Position numbers and translations under genes: made by a program. The notes beneath the pieces were generated by a model. That model did not search any database. It saw nothing but the letters and a program-made list of their open reading frames with translations, and was not told the DNA's origin. A DNA stretch of 64,000 nucleotides from contig JAFRCN010000006.1 in NCBI GenBank assembly GCA_017404335.1, positions 1-64,000 on the forward strand, in the 5' to 3' direction. The stretch is from Candidatus Saccharimonadota bacterium (GTDB lineage: Bacteria > Patescibacteriota > Saccharimonadia > Saccharimonadales > Saccharimonadaceae). Shown here piece after piece: positions 33,771-41,815 of the stretch (positions within the stretch are counted from its first letter, which is position 1; each line of letters starts with the position of its first letter).

Positions 33771-35174
33771 TTATTGTTTTTGTGAAGAGTCGTTATCTTT
33801 GGCGGATTCGTCGGCGGGTCCTGCGGTTTTTTCGCTTGTACTCTTTCCAGTAGCATTCGTCTCGACGTGCTTCAAGGTCTTTCTGGTGCGGTAGAGATAG
33901 TAACCGGCGCCGCCGATACCTGCGATAACGATAATCGCCATGACAATTTCGAGCGGACCGGTTTCTGGAAGTTCCTGGCAACCTTCCATTTCGGGGTTGG
34001 TTTTGCAGTTCTTTTCCTGGCATTCTGGTAAACCTGGGTTTGTCGTACAGTCCTCAGTTGTTTCTCCTTCGCATTTTACCGTAACCGTTGCATCGTCTTC
34101 GACAGTTTTGTCCGAATTATAGCTAGCTGTAATAGTATTCTTTAAAGTTTTACCACAATAATTTGCCTCGGTCGAAACTTGAGCTTGGTAAATTATTTGG
34201 ACGAGAGCACCAGGAGCAGCATTGCCGGTATTGTAGCCACTAAGGTCGAGGATGTCATCGATAGTTTCGCCTTCGACGTGGTCGACATCGTAAACTTTAA
34301 CACTGCCGGTACGAAGATTCAAGCCTTCATCGTGGGTGTCTTTAAAGATGACGTTCGTGACTTCCATGTTGCCGGTGTTTTTAAATTCAACCTTATAGGT
34401 TACATAATCGCCGGGTTTCGCAGTAACGTTCTCTGACCAATTCTCACCGTCGAGAGAAATCTTCTTGTCGAGACTAACATTGGTGTTTTCTGCTATTAAG
34501 GTGTAGGTAATGTAGCCCGAATATTCAGCGCAACCTGGTAATGTCCCGGAGAGTTTATTGTAACCAATAGGAGTTCCGGCTTCGGTGAAAAGGTCCGTAG
34601 GAAGAGCCATCCCATTAGCCTTACCGCCGTTGTGGATAGTTGCGGTACCGGTTTTATAGCGTAAGACGACCCCATTAGTTTTCGTGGTAAGATAAGCCTC
34701 GTCCCAGACTTTGCCTTCTTTTGCGTTGTTTGGTTCTTCTGGCGTGACATAGCTCCAAGAAACTATCCCGCTGATCATACCGCGCTCGCCAACATTTAAG
34801 ACAGTTGGATAGGCTGATGAGAGCTTAACGTTCGTTGCCATACCGAGTCCAGAAGCGTTGGTATTTGATGCAGCGTTGTTGTGGTAGTAGATATATACTT
34901 CATACTCTTTGCCTGGGATAACTTCTAATTCGTCGGTGTAGGGCTCGGTTGAGCCGACTTCGCCAACACGCACAAAGTTGCGTTCATCGCCAACTGCGGC
35001 GTTATTCGTAATCGAGTTAAACGTCGCGTAAGGCGCAGGAGATTCGTTGGTGTAAGTGGTGCGCTCTGGACCCCAGGCTGAAACTGGAGTAGCAAAACTG
35101 GTTAGCAATGCGACTAATCCTAAACAGATGCCAAAAAGTCCTATTTTTAATTTATTAGTATATTGTTTGCCCAT
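33771..35174 (-). CDS. LPETG-anchored surface protein with DUF11-like domain
   Basis: 467 residues. A signal peptide (~1-33, ending PVSA) leads into a ~200-residue extracellular domain and a DUF11-like Ig fold (KPGDYVTYKVEFKNTGN). A Cys-containing linker (TTNPGLPECQ, TNPEMEGCQ) precedes LPETG at 402-406, a membrane helix and RTRKTLKHVE. The tail after the helix is ~35 residues, longer than typical sortase signals. AGAAAGGAG precedes the ATG. Probably a wall- or membrane-attached adhesin. It follows the TolA-like gene. No sortase gene is in the window. Confidence 0.85.
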   Translation of the reverse strand: MGKQYTNKLKIGLFGICLGLVALLTSFATPVSAWGPERTTYTNESPAPYATFNSITNNAAVGDERNFVRVGEVGSTEPYTDELEVIPGKEYEVYIYYHNNAASNTNASGLGMATNVKLSSAYPTVLNVGERGMISGIVSWSYVTPEEPNNAKEGKVWDEAYLTTKTNGVVLRYKTGTATIHNGGKANGMALPTDLFTEAGTPIGYNKLSGTLPGCAEYSGYITYTLIAENTNVSLDKKISLDGENWSENVTAKPGDYVTYKVEFKNTGNMEVTNVIFKDTHDEGLNLRTGSVKVYDVDHVEGETIDDILDLSGYNTGNAAPGALVQIIYQAQVSTEANYCGKTLKNTITASYNSDKTVEDDATVTVKCEGETTEDCTTNPGLPECQEKNCKTNPEMEGCQELPETGPLEIVMAIIVIAGIGGAGYYLYRTRKTLKHVETNATGKSTSEKTAGPADESAKDNDSSQKQ

Positions 35175-35192
35175 CTTATTTCTCCTTTCTTG

Positions 35193-36887
35193 TTAAAAAT
35201 CTCCATTCCCAAACATATCAGCACGTTCTTGCGCCGTAGCATCGGCTCTCGATTCAGCTTCTTGGCGGCTAGCCTCAGCTCTTGCATTAGCCTCAGCTTG
35301 AGCTTTTTCACGGGCTTCCCTTTCGGCAGCGGCTTGGCGCTCGGCTTCAGCAGCAGCACGTTGAGCAGCTTCGGCTTCAGATTGGGCCTTCTTGGCGGCT
35401 TCATCGGCTTTACGCTGGCGTTCAGCTTCGGCGGCTTTCTCTTCGGCAGCTTTACGTTCGCTGGCTTCCTTTTTGGCTTTACGTTTAGCCTCAGCTTCAG
35501 CAGCAGCTTTCTTCTCTTTTTCGGCTTGGTCACTGGCCACACGATTAGCCTCAGCTTTACGCGATGCGTCTTCTTGTTTTTGCTGTTCTATCGCTTTGAA
35601 ATTTTTTTGATCTTGCTTTATATCGGTAGCGGGCGTAATCTCTTCATTTAGCTCGCGCGTATCAACCCTATCACCGGCATGCCGTTTTTCTTCTTCTGGG
35701 TTTTTGGTGGCTAGAGGAGTGGGGTTTTCAGTGGGGTTAACTGGGATTTTAGTTGGATCAGGATTTTTAGTGGGGTCGACTGGGATTTTAGTTGGATCAG
35801 GGTCGCCTGGAGCCGGAGTAGGGTTTTCGGGTTCTGGAGGAATATCTGGCAACATGACGTAGATTTCCCCGTAAGGATTAATGACCTGCTCGCAGCCTTT
35901 GAAGCCGATAATGTTGCCATCTTTGTCGCGGACAGGGATGATTTTAACGTCCATGGTGCCAATTTCGTTACCGTTTTGGTCAACCCAGTAGAATTCGGTT
36001 ACTTCGAGGTTACTTTCATTGGTTGTACAGTGGACAAGTTCCATGTTTTCGTGGATAAAGTCACCACCTTTATGGCGCATGAAGGCGTTGTGGAAGGTGC
36101 CGTTTTTAACAACTCGACGTGTAAAGGCGCTATCGATTATATTCCTAAACTGGTTTTCAACCAAAGTGAATTCTTCGTCACTCAGGCTTTCGAGTTTCGC
36201 TTCAGTTTCTTTGAGGCTTAGCCCCTTGAAGCCTTCGGGTTGGAGTTGCTCCGGGAGATTCGCCATGTAATCAGCGAAGCTTTCGACTTGGTTGTGGGCG
36301 GTATATTTAATCATTTCACACTCGATCATTTCACACTCGTCGTTATTGCAAATTTCAGCAACTTCGCCAGCGTCAGCAAAGGCTACGCTACTAGTTTTGT
36401 TTTCCGAAGTGAACATACCGGGCTCATTGTAGCCATCGTAAATACCGAGATTATAAGCCTCATACTCATTCGGGGTTTCGGGGGCTTGGAAGAAATCGCC
36501 AAGCTCGAGTTTGGGAGTTGGAGCTGATGAATTAGCGTTTTTTTCGTTGTTTTTAGCGTAAACCCAAGCGCCAGCAAGCATGCCGACAGCTACTGCGCCA
36601 ACCGTTGCTCTAGCTATGAATTCCTTCAAGCTACTATTTCGTTTGGCTTTTTCTTTTGTGTTGCGAATTCTCTCGGAATTTCTAGAGTTTTCTGACGTTC
36701 TAGGACCGTGCGGAGTGGTTTCGTTGGACCCTCTGGCGATGCTATCAAAAAAAGCATTTCTCTCTTCCTTTGTCATTTCAGAAAATTTTTTGGTAGCATT
36801 CAGGGCGGTACCACCTAGTCTCCTGGAATCTCTTCGTGATAACTCGCCGGATGAACGATCGGAATTAAAAGACTCTATACTAGGCAT
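35193..36887 (-). CDS. membrane-anchored protein with Pro-Thr repeats and TolA-like tail
   Basis: 564 residues. A basic cytoplasmic N-terminus precedes one membrane helix (~90-108, VGAVAVGMLAGAWVYA). A Cys-containing extracellular domain (~140-340) follows, then repeats of the DPTKIPV / NPTENP type (~355-400). The last ~150 residues are an Ala/Glu/Lys/Arg-rich helix resembling the TolA stalk. It may bridge the cell envelope or form a surface fibre. Its start overlaps the upstream gene by 8 nt. I recognise no enzyme domain. Confidence 0.75.
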   Translation of the reverse strand: MPSIESFNSDRSSGELSRRDSRRLGGTALNATKKFSEMTKEERNAFFDSIARGSNETTPHGPRTSENSRNSERIRNTKEKAKRNSSLKEFIARATVGAVAVGMLAGAWVYAKNNEKNANSSAPTPKLELGDFFQAPETPNEYEAYNLGIYDGYNEPGMFTSENKTSSVAFADAGEVAEICNNDECEMIECEMIKYTAHNQVESFADYMANLPEQLQPEGFKGLSLKETEAKLESLSDEEFTLVENQFRNIIDSAFTRRVVKNGTFHNAFMRHKGGDFIHENMELVHCTTNESNLEVTEFYWVDQNGNEIGTMDVKIIPVRDKDGNIIGFKGCEQVINPYGEIYVMLPDIPPEPENPTPAPGDPDPTKIPVDPTKNPDPTKIPVNPTENPTPLATKNPEEEKRHAGDRVDTRELNEEITPATDIKQDQKNFKAIEQQKQEDASRKAEANRVASDQAEKEKKAAAEAEAKRKAKKEASERKAAEEKAAEAERQRKADEAAKKAQSEAEAAQRAAAEAERQAAAEREAREKAQAEANARAEASRQEAESRADATAQERADMFGNGDF

Positions 36888-37215
36888 TTTCGACTCCTTT
36901 CCCTTCTAAAAATCTCATAGAAAAAGATTTGAGTGTTTCGGAAATTTTCGACTCGAGGTCTAGACCAGCATTACTGAAGAAATTGCGGAATACATCTTGG
37001 TTCTCTTCGCCGCTATCTAAAATAGCATTGAATTCTTCGAGCTGTTCCCTCGATAAGGCGCCGAAAATCGCATCGCCGATTTCGTCGTCGAGTTGTTTAA
37101 TGTTCTCTTCACGAAGGTCTGTCAGCTCCGCAGAGTCTCTGCCTGGGAACTTCTTCGCCAATAATTCGTCGACAAACTTACCTAAAGTTTCTCGATCTGT
37201 TAGATAGCTATCCAT
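36880..37215 (-). CDS. DUF5663-like helical protein
   Basis: 111 residues, acidic and all-helical (LREENIKQLDDEIGDAIFGALS, LSREQLEEFNAILDSG). This resembles the DUF5663 proteins common in Saccharibacteria and other CPR. Function unknown. No Shine-Dalgarno is visible before the ATG, although a 35-40-nt leader is expected from the promoter at 37254-37282. It begins a three-gene cluster with the TolA-like and LPETG proteins. Confidence 0.7.
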   Translation of the reverse strand: MDSYLTDRETLGKFVDELLAKKFPGRDSAELTDLREENIKQLDDEIGDAIFGALSREQLEEFNAILDSGEENQDVFRNFFSNAGLDLESKISETLKSFSMRFLEGKGVENA

Positions 37216-37253
37216 AGGAGTTTTTTATTATTAGTGTAAACCTTTCTAAATTT

Positions 37254-37282
37254 AGTTTAGCATAAGCGTTTGATTCGGTCAA
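37254..37282 (-). promoter_or_regulatory. promoter of the surface-protein cluster
   Basis: TTGACC (37277-37282) and TAAACT (37254-37259) on the minus strand, 17 nt apart, about 40 nt before the DUF5663-like start codon. Confidence 0.75.
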
Positions 37283-37306
37283 CTTTATTTTTGGTTAGGC
37301 TAGACA

Positions 37307-37342
37307 CACAAAATACCCGAACATTTGTTCGGGTATTTTGTG
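37307..37342. terminator. bidirectional terminator
   Basis: A perfect 16-bp inverted repeat CACAAAATACCCGAAC / GTTCGGGTATTTTGTG with a 4-nt loop. On the minus strand it ends the small-protein transcript and separates it from the surface cluster. Confidence 0.88.
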
Positions 37343-37456
37343 TAATTTATGGTTTGTTCTTTTATCTATCTTATAGGTTTTGTTCCTGTTTTTAATTATT
37401 ATATGTTGTTGTATTGTCACCTTACACTTTTTACATTGGATTATTTCCTTTCTTTT

Positions 37457-37573
37457 TTAAAAGCTAGCGTTTTTTCCGAAGAGAGCGGCGTGACCGAGTT
37501 TGATTTTTACGTTTTTTGCCGCTTTTAATTCGGAATTATAATCGGTTTCTTGTTCGTATGGGATATATTCCAT
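37457..37573 (-). CDS. 38-residue small protein
   Basis: ATG at 37573 opens MEYIPYEQETDYNSELK, continues with a basic middle, and ends GKNASF at the TAA (37459-37457). A strong promoter (TTGACT, 17 nt, TATACT; 37644-37672) and a terminator (37307-37342) bracket it, and it is the only reasonable frame in the transcript. AAGAGGAA lies ~13 nt before the ATG, which is longer than usual. No relative recognised. Confidence 0.5.
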   Translation of the reverse strand: MEYIPYEQETDYNSELKAAKNVKIKLGHAALFGKNASF

Positions 37574-37643
37574 AATGTTTATTTTCCTCTTGTTTATTTT
37601 TATTATTTGTTAGAATGTTTATTTTATTTTCTAACTTGTTTTG

Positions 37644-37672
37644 AGTATAGCACACTTTGCCAAAAAAGTCAA
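37644..37672 (-). promoter_or_regulatory. promoter of the 38-residue small protein
   Basis: TTGACT (37667-37672) and TATACT (37644-37649) on the minus strand with a 17-nt spacer and TG in the extended -10 position. The ~65-nt leader contains repeated AAATAAAC/AAAATAAAC motifs. Confidence 0.75.
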
Positions 37673-37861
37673 TACCTTTTATGCTAAAAAATGGCGAGAT
37701 GTCAATTCTGTCCCTATAAATAGGCGCGGAGTCGCCATAAAAAACATGGGGCTTACCAATCGGTCGTGATTTTATAGGTTTATGTACTCACTTATCGAGG
37801 TGAGTCGAGAATCGAAAAAGCCCGCGGCGAGCGCAGGCTTCGGAGTGGGACTTGGTTTTGC
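37673..37861. other. gene-free stretch with small hairpins
   Basis: No coding frame supported. It holds GGCG-CGGAGT-CGCC (about 37723-37736) and a GC-rich AAGCCCGCGGC..GCAGGCTT hairpin (about 37818-37843). The latter could terminate the frameshifted Fib_succ-domain gene, which ends at 37862 on the minus strand. Confidence 0.5.
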
Positions 37862-38367
37862 TTAGATGTCTCTGACGCAACGGATGTTGCGACCGTAGCC
37901 CTTCATATAGGCACCGACGGCTGGATGGTCTTTAACAAGACGGCTGCCGCCAAAACCGAGGGCGAAAGCGGTCGAGCCAGAGTCGCTAGTCGAAGACCAG
38001 TAGTAGCCACGCGTGCTGGTATCGAAGACGTACCGGGAACCGGCAGGAGAAAAAAGCGACGATAGTCGGTCATTTCGTTGTTGGGAATATAGCCGTAGAG
38101 ACCGAGATTTAATTCTCGGAAGACGAATTCGTAGCCGTGTTCGGCGACCTCTTCCAGCTCACTGGCAGTCGGAAGACGCCAACCGTTCGGACGGAGAACC
38201 TTTTCCTCAAAGCCTAATGCCTCATACCAATCAAAGTAGCACCTGCGTCCAGTTTCGTAGTCGATAGTGAAGTCCTGAGGAGCAAATAATACTCCGCTGG
38301 CGGTCTGTACCATGCGTCTCGCCCAGTCTGAGAAATTCGGATAGATGATCTGTCCCAAAAGGTGCAC
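37862..38367 (-). pseudogene. Fib_succ_major-domain protein gene, frameshifted at an A6 tract
   Basis: The frame from GTG 38367 encodes a Fib_succ_major-type domain (GWRLPTASELEEVAEHGYEF) up to about 38056. The rest of the domain continues in the -1 frame: GYYWSSTSDSGSTAFALGF and NIRCVRDI, then the stop TAA at 37864-37862. The switch coincides with six A (38050-38055; T6 in the coding sense). A7 or A4 would restore one ~168-residue protein. As written, the ribosome runs on to an out-of-frame stop at 37903. No signal peptide. The start is uncertain. Confidence 0.8.
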
Positions 38368-38404
38368 CCCCTCGAAAAAATTCCTAACCCTAAAGCTAGG
38401 TTAC

Positions 38405-38659
38405 CTATATTATATAATAAAGCACTTCATTAATCAAGGGTAAAGTTTTGCCCCGCCAGGAGGCACGAACTTCGCCATTCGCGCCGAGAGCTAAAATCGT
38501 GGGGTATTCAACAATATCGTAGGTCTCGCAAAAGTTAGGGTTTTCGTCGGGGTTCATAGTTTCGAGTTCGCGGCCGGTCTGCCGACGAAAATTTTCGAGC
38601 CATTCTTCGACCGACCTAGTATAATCCTCTTTATCTCGATAAATACAAATAACGCTCAT
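38405..38659 (-). CDS. thioredoxin-fold-like small protein
   Basis: 84 residues. The pattern MSVICIYRDKEDY.. and NFCETYDIVEYPTILALG, with a Tyr-Pro-Thr in the cis-Pro position, suggests a thioredoxin fold. There is no CxxC, so it is unlikely to be a redox enzyme. It overlaps the nrdR stop by 4 nt (ATGA) and therefore depends on translation through the family D element at the end of nrdR. Confidence 0.6.
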   Translation of the reverse strand: MSVICIYRDKEDYTRSVEEWLENFRRQTGRELETMNPDENPNFCETYDIVEYPTILALGANGEVRASWRGKTLPLINEVLYYII

Positions 38660-39243
38660 TTCACTCTCCCGACGGGTCCTTTCTCGGCGGGTCCTGCCGG
38701 CGACTCTCCCTCCCCAAAATTTTGCTTCGCAAACATTTTGGGGTCCCCTTCCGTCGCCGTCACCCGCCGATGAGAATCGGATGATTCCGCACCTCGATAT
38801 TTACCTTTCTGTTCTTTTAATATATTTTCAAAATCTTCAAGGGTTTTGAACTCGCGGAAGACTGAAGCGAAGCGGACGTAAGCAACTTCGTTGATTTCGG
38901 CGAGGACGTCGAGGACAGCTTCGCCGATTTGTTTACTCGTTATCTGGTCGGTGCCGTAGGCGTAGAGGATGTCAGAGGCGCGGTTGACGACGTCTTCGAT
39001 TTCGAGCTCGGAATTAAAGAACTTACCGACGCTACGTTTAACGGCGAGGAGAAGTTTATCGCGGTCAAAAATTTCTTTATTACCGCTGCGTTTAGTTACG
39101 GTAAGAGGAGGCATTTCGACTCGCTCATAGGTAGTAAAACGGCGTCCGTCGGCGGATTCGCGCCGGCGACGAATCATCGTCCCATCGACCGTTTCGCGGC
39201 TTTCTAGAACTTTGCTATCTCCGATGCGAAATTTCTGTTCCAT
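38656..39243 (-). CDS. nrdR: NrdR-like ATP-cone regulator lacking zinc cysteines
   Basis: NrdR represses ribonucleotide reductase genes when (d)ATP is bound. The ATP-cone (VTKRSGNKEIFDRDKLLLAV, EVAYVRFASVFREFKTLEDF) is intact and the linker RRRR..RFTTYERVE is recognisable. All four zinc-ribbon cysteines are missing, however: MEQKFRIGDSKV stands where MxCPxC..DTKV is usual, and RRRRESADGRRF replaces RRRRxCxxCxxRF. The protein has no cysteine at all. Residues ~158-195 are encoded by a family D element, making it ~40 residues longer than usual. It is directly downstream of ftsZ. Confidence 0.85.
   Translation of the reverse strand: MEQKFRIGDSKVLESRETVDGTMIRRRRESADGRRFTTYERVEMPPLTVTKRSGNKEIFDRDKLLLAVKRSVGKFFNSELEIEDVVNRASDILYAYGTDQITSKQIGEAVLDVLAEINEVAYVRFASVFREFKTLEDFENILKEQKGKYRGAESSDSHRRVTATEGDPKMFAKQNFGEGESPAGPAEKGPVGRVK
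38670..38770 (-). repeat. palindromic element family D, copy 2, in the 3' end of nrdR
   Basis: TCGGCGGGT / ACCCGCCGA encloses GGCGAC / GTCGCC and an inner hairpin around CCCCAAAATTTTG..CATTTTGGGG. A partial tandem repeat of the left arm (CGACGGGTCCT) lies at 38670-38680. The inner part matches copy 1 at 17705. It is translated as the NrdR tail, including TEGDPKMFAKQNFG. Confidence 0.82.
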
Positions 39244-39258
39244 CCGCGTATTCTCCTT

Positions 39259-40422
39259 TTAATCCTTTTTCTTACGACTGCGGAGTCTCTCTCTTAGGGA
39301 AGGCGGAACGTCTAAGTCGTCGTCGCTAGCCGGAGTAGGTTCCGGCTCGGGCTCAGGTTCGGATTTAATCGAGTCCCACATGTTAGACTTGTTTTCGAGA
39401 GCGAAATCTTTCGCTTCGACGGAAGGCTTTTCGTCTTCGAATTTAGGCTCCGGGGTCGACGATTGCTCATTGAAATAATCAGAATCGAAACCAGTTGCGA
39501 CGACGGTGACGATAATTTCGTCTTCGAGCTCAGGGCGAATCGAGGCGCCGAAGATAATATTCGCGTCCGGAGAAACAGCGCCGGTAATGACCTCGGCGGC
39601 TTCTTGGATTTCGGACATCGACATATCGTAGCCACCAGCAACACTGAAGAGAACGCCACGAGCACCTTCAATCTTGACCTCGATAAGCGGAGATTCGACA
39701 GCTTGGCCGGCAGCGATAACAGCGCGGTTCTCGCCGGAGGCGCGACCGATGCCCATAAGAGCGGAGCCAGCGTTTTTCATAATAGCTTTAACATCAGCAA
39801 AATCGAGATTGATGAGAGAATGTTCGGTAATGAGCTCCGAGATACCTTGGACGCCTTGGCGCAGGACATCGTCGGCGATTTTGAAGGTCTCAAGAAGAGG
39901 GGTGCGAGGATCGATAGTCTGGAGGAGTCGATCGTTCGGAATAGTAATGAGGGCGTCAACTTGGCGCGAGAGTTTGTCGATAGCGAGCTCGGCGTTCGAA
40001 CGGCGACGGGCGCCTTCGAAAGTAAACGGCTTCGTCGCAACACCAACAGTTAAGATGTCGCGCTTTCTTGCCTCTTCGGCAACAATCGGACCAGCGCCAG
40101 AACCGGTACCGCCACCCGCACCGAGAGTAATAAAGACCATGTCAGCACCATCTAAGGCTTTACCGATAGCATCTCTTCCCTCTTCGGCGGCTTCGCGACC
40201 TTTTTCGGGATCGCCACCAGCGCCGAGACCTTTACCGATATGTACCTTAGTATCGGCGGCTGAATGGTGTAAAGCTTGGGCATCGGTATTAATCGCGACG
40301 AATTCAACGCCGGTTAGACCGACTTCTTTCATTCGCTCGACCGCGGAACCGCCGGCACCGCCGACCCCTACTACTTTGATACTTGCTTGACTCTCCACCT
40401 CAGTCGGTTTAATTTCTGGCAT
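39259..40422 (-). CDS. ftsZ: cell division protein FtsZ
   Basis: Tubulin-like GTPase that forms the division ring. 387 residues with the GTP signature GAGGGTGSGAGP, the N-terminal GVGGAGGSAVERM, the T7 loop region (NLDFADVKAIM) and an acidic variable linker. It ends in a basic segment (RLRSRKKKD) instead of the usual FtsA-binding peptide. TATAAT and a ~30-nt leader precede the ATG. It follows ftsA, separated by a family D palindrome. Confidence 0.97.
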   Translation of the reverse strand: MPEIKPTEVESQASIKVVGVGGAGGSAVERMKEVGLTGVEFVAINTDAQALHHSAADTKVHIGKGLGAGGDPEKGREAAEEGRDAIGKALDGADMVFITLGAGGGTGSGAGPIVAEEARKRDILTVGVATKPFTFEGARRRSNAELAIDKLSRQVDALITIPNDRLLQTIDPRTPLLETFKIADDVLRQGVQGISELITEHSLINLDFADVKAIMKNAGSALMGIGRASGENRAVIAAGQAVESPLIEVKIEGARGVLFSVAGGYDMSMSEIQEAAEVITGAVSPDANIIFGASIRPELEDEIIVTVVATGFDSDYFNEQSSTPEPKFEDEKPSVEAKDFALENKSNMWDSIKSEPEPEPEPTPASDDDLDVPPSLRERLRSRKKKD

Positions 40423-40483
40423 AATAATCCTCGCTTTCTATAGTATCTATTATATACACAAATAATCTTAAAATCAAGTATTT

Positions 40484-40571
40484 TTAGTCGACGGGTCCTG
40501 TCGTCGCCTCCTCCCCCGCTCGGCTCTCGCGGGGGACCCCCTCCGGCGACACCACCCGTCGACGATTAAAA
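40484..40571. repeat. palindromic element family D, copy 3, between ftsA and ftsZ
   Basis: Arms TTTTAGTCGACGGGT / ACCCGTCGACGATTAAAA include the ftsA stop codon. Inside are TCGCC / GGCGA and CCCCCGC / GCGGGGG. The central ~65 bp are identical to copy 4 (43207), while the outermost bases differ in a compensated way. It may terminate ftsA transcription before the separate ftsZ promoter. Confidence 0.82.
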
Positions 40572-41798
40572 CTTAGAGAATAGCTTTTTTATAAAGCCGG
40601 GGGCCTTAGTCAGTTTCGGGAGCTTTTTCGGCTTTTTTGCGGCAATTTCGGACGCGCCTCCTTCTTCGGCGGCGAGGAGAGCAAGGCCAACTGCGACGGC
40701 GAATTCAGGCTTTTCGATAGAGTCGGAGACTCCGCCGAGACCCTTCGGAACGCCGATCTTTACGGAGGCCTCGAGAGCATCTTTGACAAATAAATCTAAA
40801 TCGCGCATTTTGGCGCCACCACCGGTAAGGACGATTCCTTCGGGGAGACGTTGGTCGTATTTGGCGACTTTAAGTTTTTTTCTGATTTCGCCAAATATCT
40901 CATCGAGGCGAGCCTTTACGACTTCTTCAACTTCTTTTCGTTCGAAGACTCGTTCTTTGCCTTCTTTGCCGATACGGATTACGGCGGATTTCTCGGAGTT
41001 GAAATTGCCAGTAACGAAACGTTGCTTGATTTCCTCCGCCATTTCGGGATCAATCGCGAGGACTATCGCGAGGTCGTTGGTGATATTATTCGAACCAGCG
41101 GGGACGACGCCGAGGTATTGGAGGTCACCTTCTTCGTAGACGGCGACAGAGGTGGTCGTGGCGCCGAAGTCAATAACGGCGACGCCGTTTTCTTTTTGGC
41201 GCTCGGTTAGGACGGCTTTCGCAGCAGCGACGACGCTAGGGATTAACCTTTCGGCGTTCACATCGGCGGCAGCAGTGGCTTTTTTAAGATTCTCAGCGTT
41301 CGGAGTTAAAGCGGAGATGACGTTCGCGCGCATCTCGAGACGGGCACCGGACATACCGAGGGGGTTTTTAATACCGCCTTGGCCATCGAGGGCGTATTCG
41401 AGAGGAACAACATCTAGAACATCGCGGTTTGCCGGGATACGGCCCGAAACGGCGACGTCTTCGACGCGGGCGAGGTCGTCGACGGAAATTTCGTGTTCGA
41501 CCGTGCCGACCGCGATCATGCCTTCGGTTTTTGTAGAAATAACACTAGAACCATTAATCGAGACAAAAGCGGAACGGACGTCGTAGCCACCCATGCGCTC
41601 GGCTTCACCGAGCATTTTATCGATTGCGCCGGCGGGGCCAGCGAGATTTGCAGGGACGCCCTTTCGCATGCCAGCGGATTTGCCTTCGTTATAGCCGACT
41701 ATGGCTAGTTCGCCGTTTTGATTGACACTAGCGATGGCGGCACGGACGTTTTCCGTCCCGACGTCTAGACCAGTTACGAAACGCTTATCGTTATCCAT
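40566..41798 (-). CDS. ftsA: cell division protein FtsA
   Basis: Actin-like membrane tether for FtsZ. 410 residues with GLDVGTENVRAAIA at the N-terminus, the 1C domain, AVIDFGATTTSVAVYEEG, GIVLTGGGAKMRDLD, and a C-terminal amphipathic basic helix (GFIKKLFSKF) for membrane binding. TATAAT (41805-41810) ends 6 nt before the ATG, so it is probably leaderless. Confidence 0.96.
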   Translation of the reverse strand: MDNDKRFVTGLDVGTENVRAAIASVNQNGELAIVGYNEGKSAGMRKGVPANLAGPAGAIDKMLGEAERMGGYDVRSAFVSINGSSVISTKTEGMIAVGTVEHEISVDDLARVEDVAVSGRIPANRDVLDVVPLEYALDGQGGIKNPLGMSGARLEMRANVISALTPNAENLKKATAAADVNAERLIPSVVAAAKAVLTERQKENGVAVIDFGATTTSVAVYEEGDLQYLGVVPAGSNNITNDLAIVLAIDPEMAEEIKQRFVTGNFNSEKSAVIRIGKEGKERVFERKEVEEVVKARLDEIFGEIRKKLKVAKYDQRLPEGIVLTGGGAKMRDLDLFVKDALEASVKIGVPKGLGGVSDSIEKPEFAVAVGLALLAAEEGGASEIAAKKPKKLPKLTKAPGFIKKLFSKF

Positions 41799-41815
41799 AG
41801 TTTAATTATACATAT

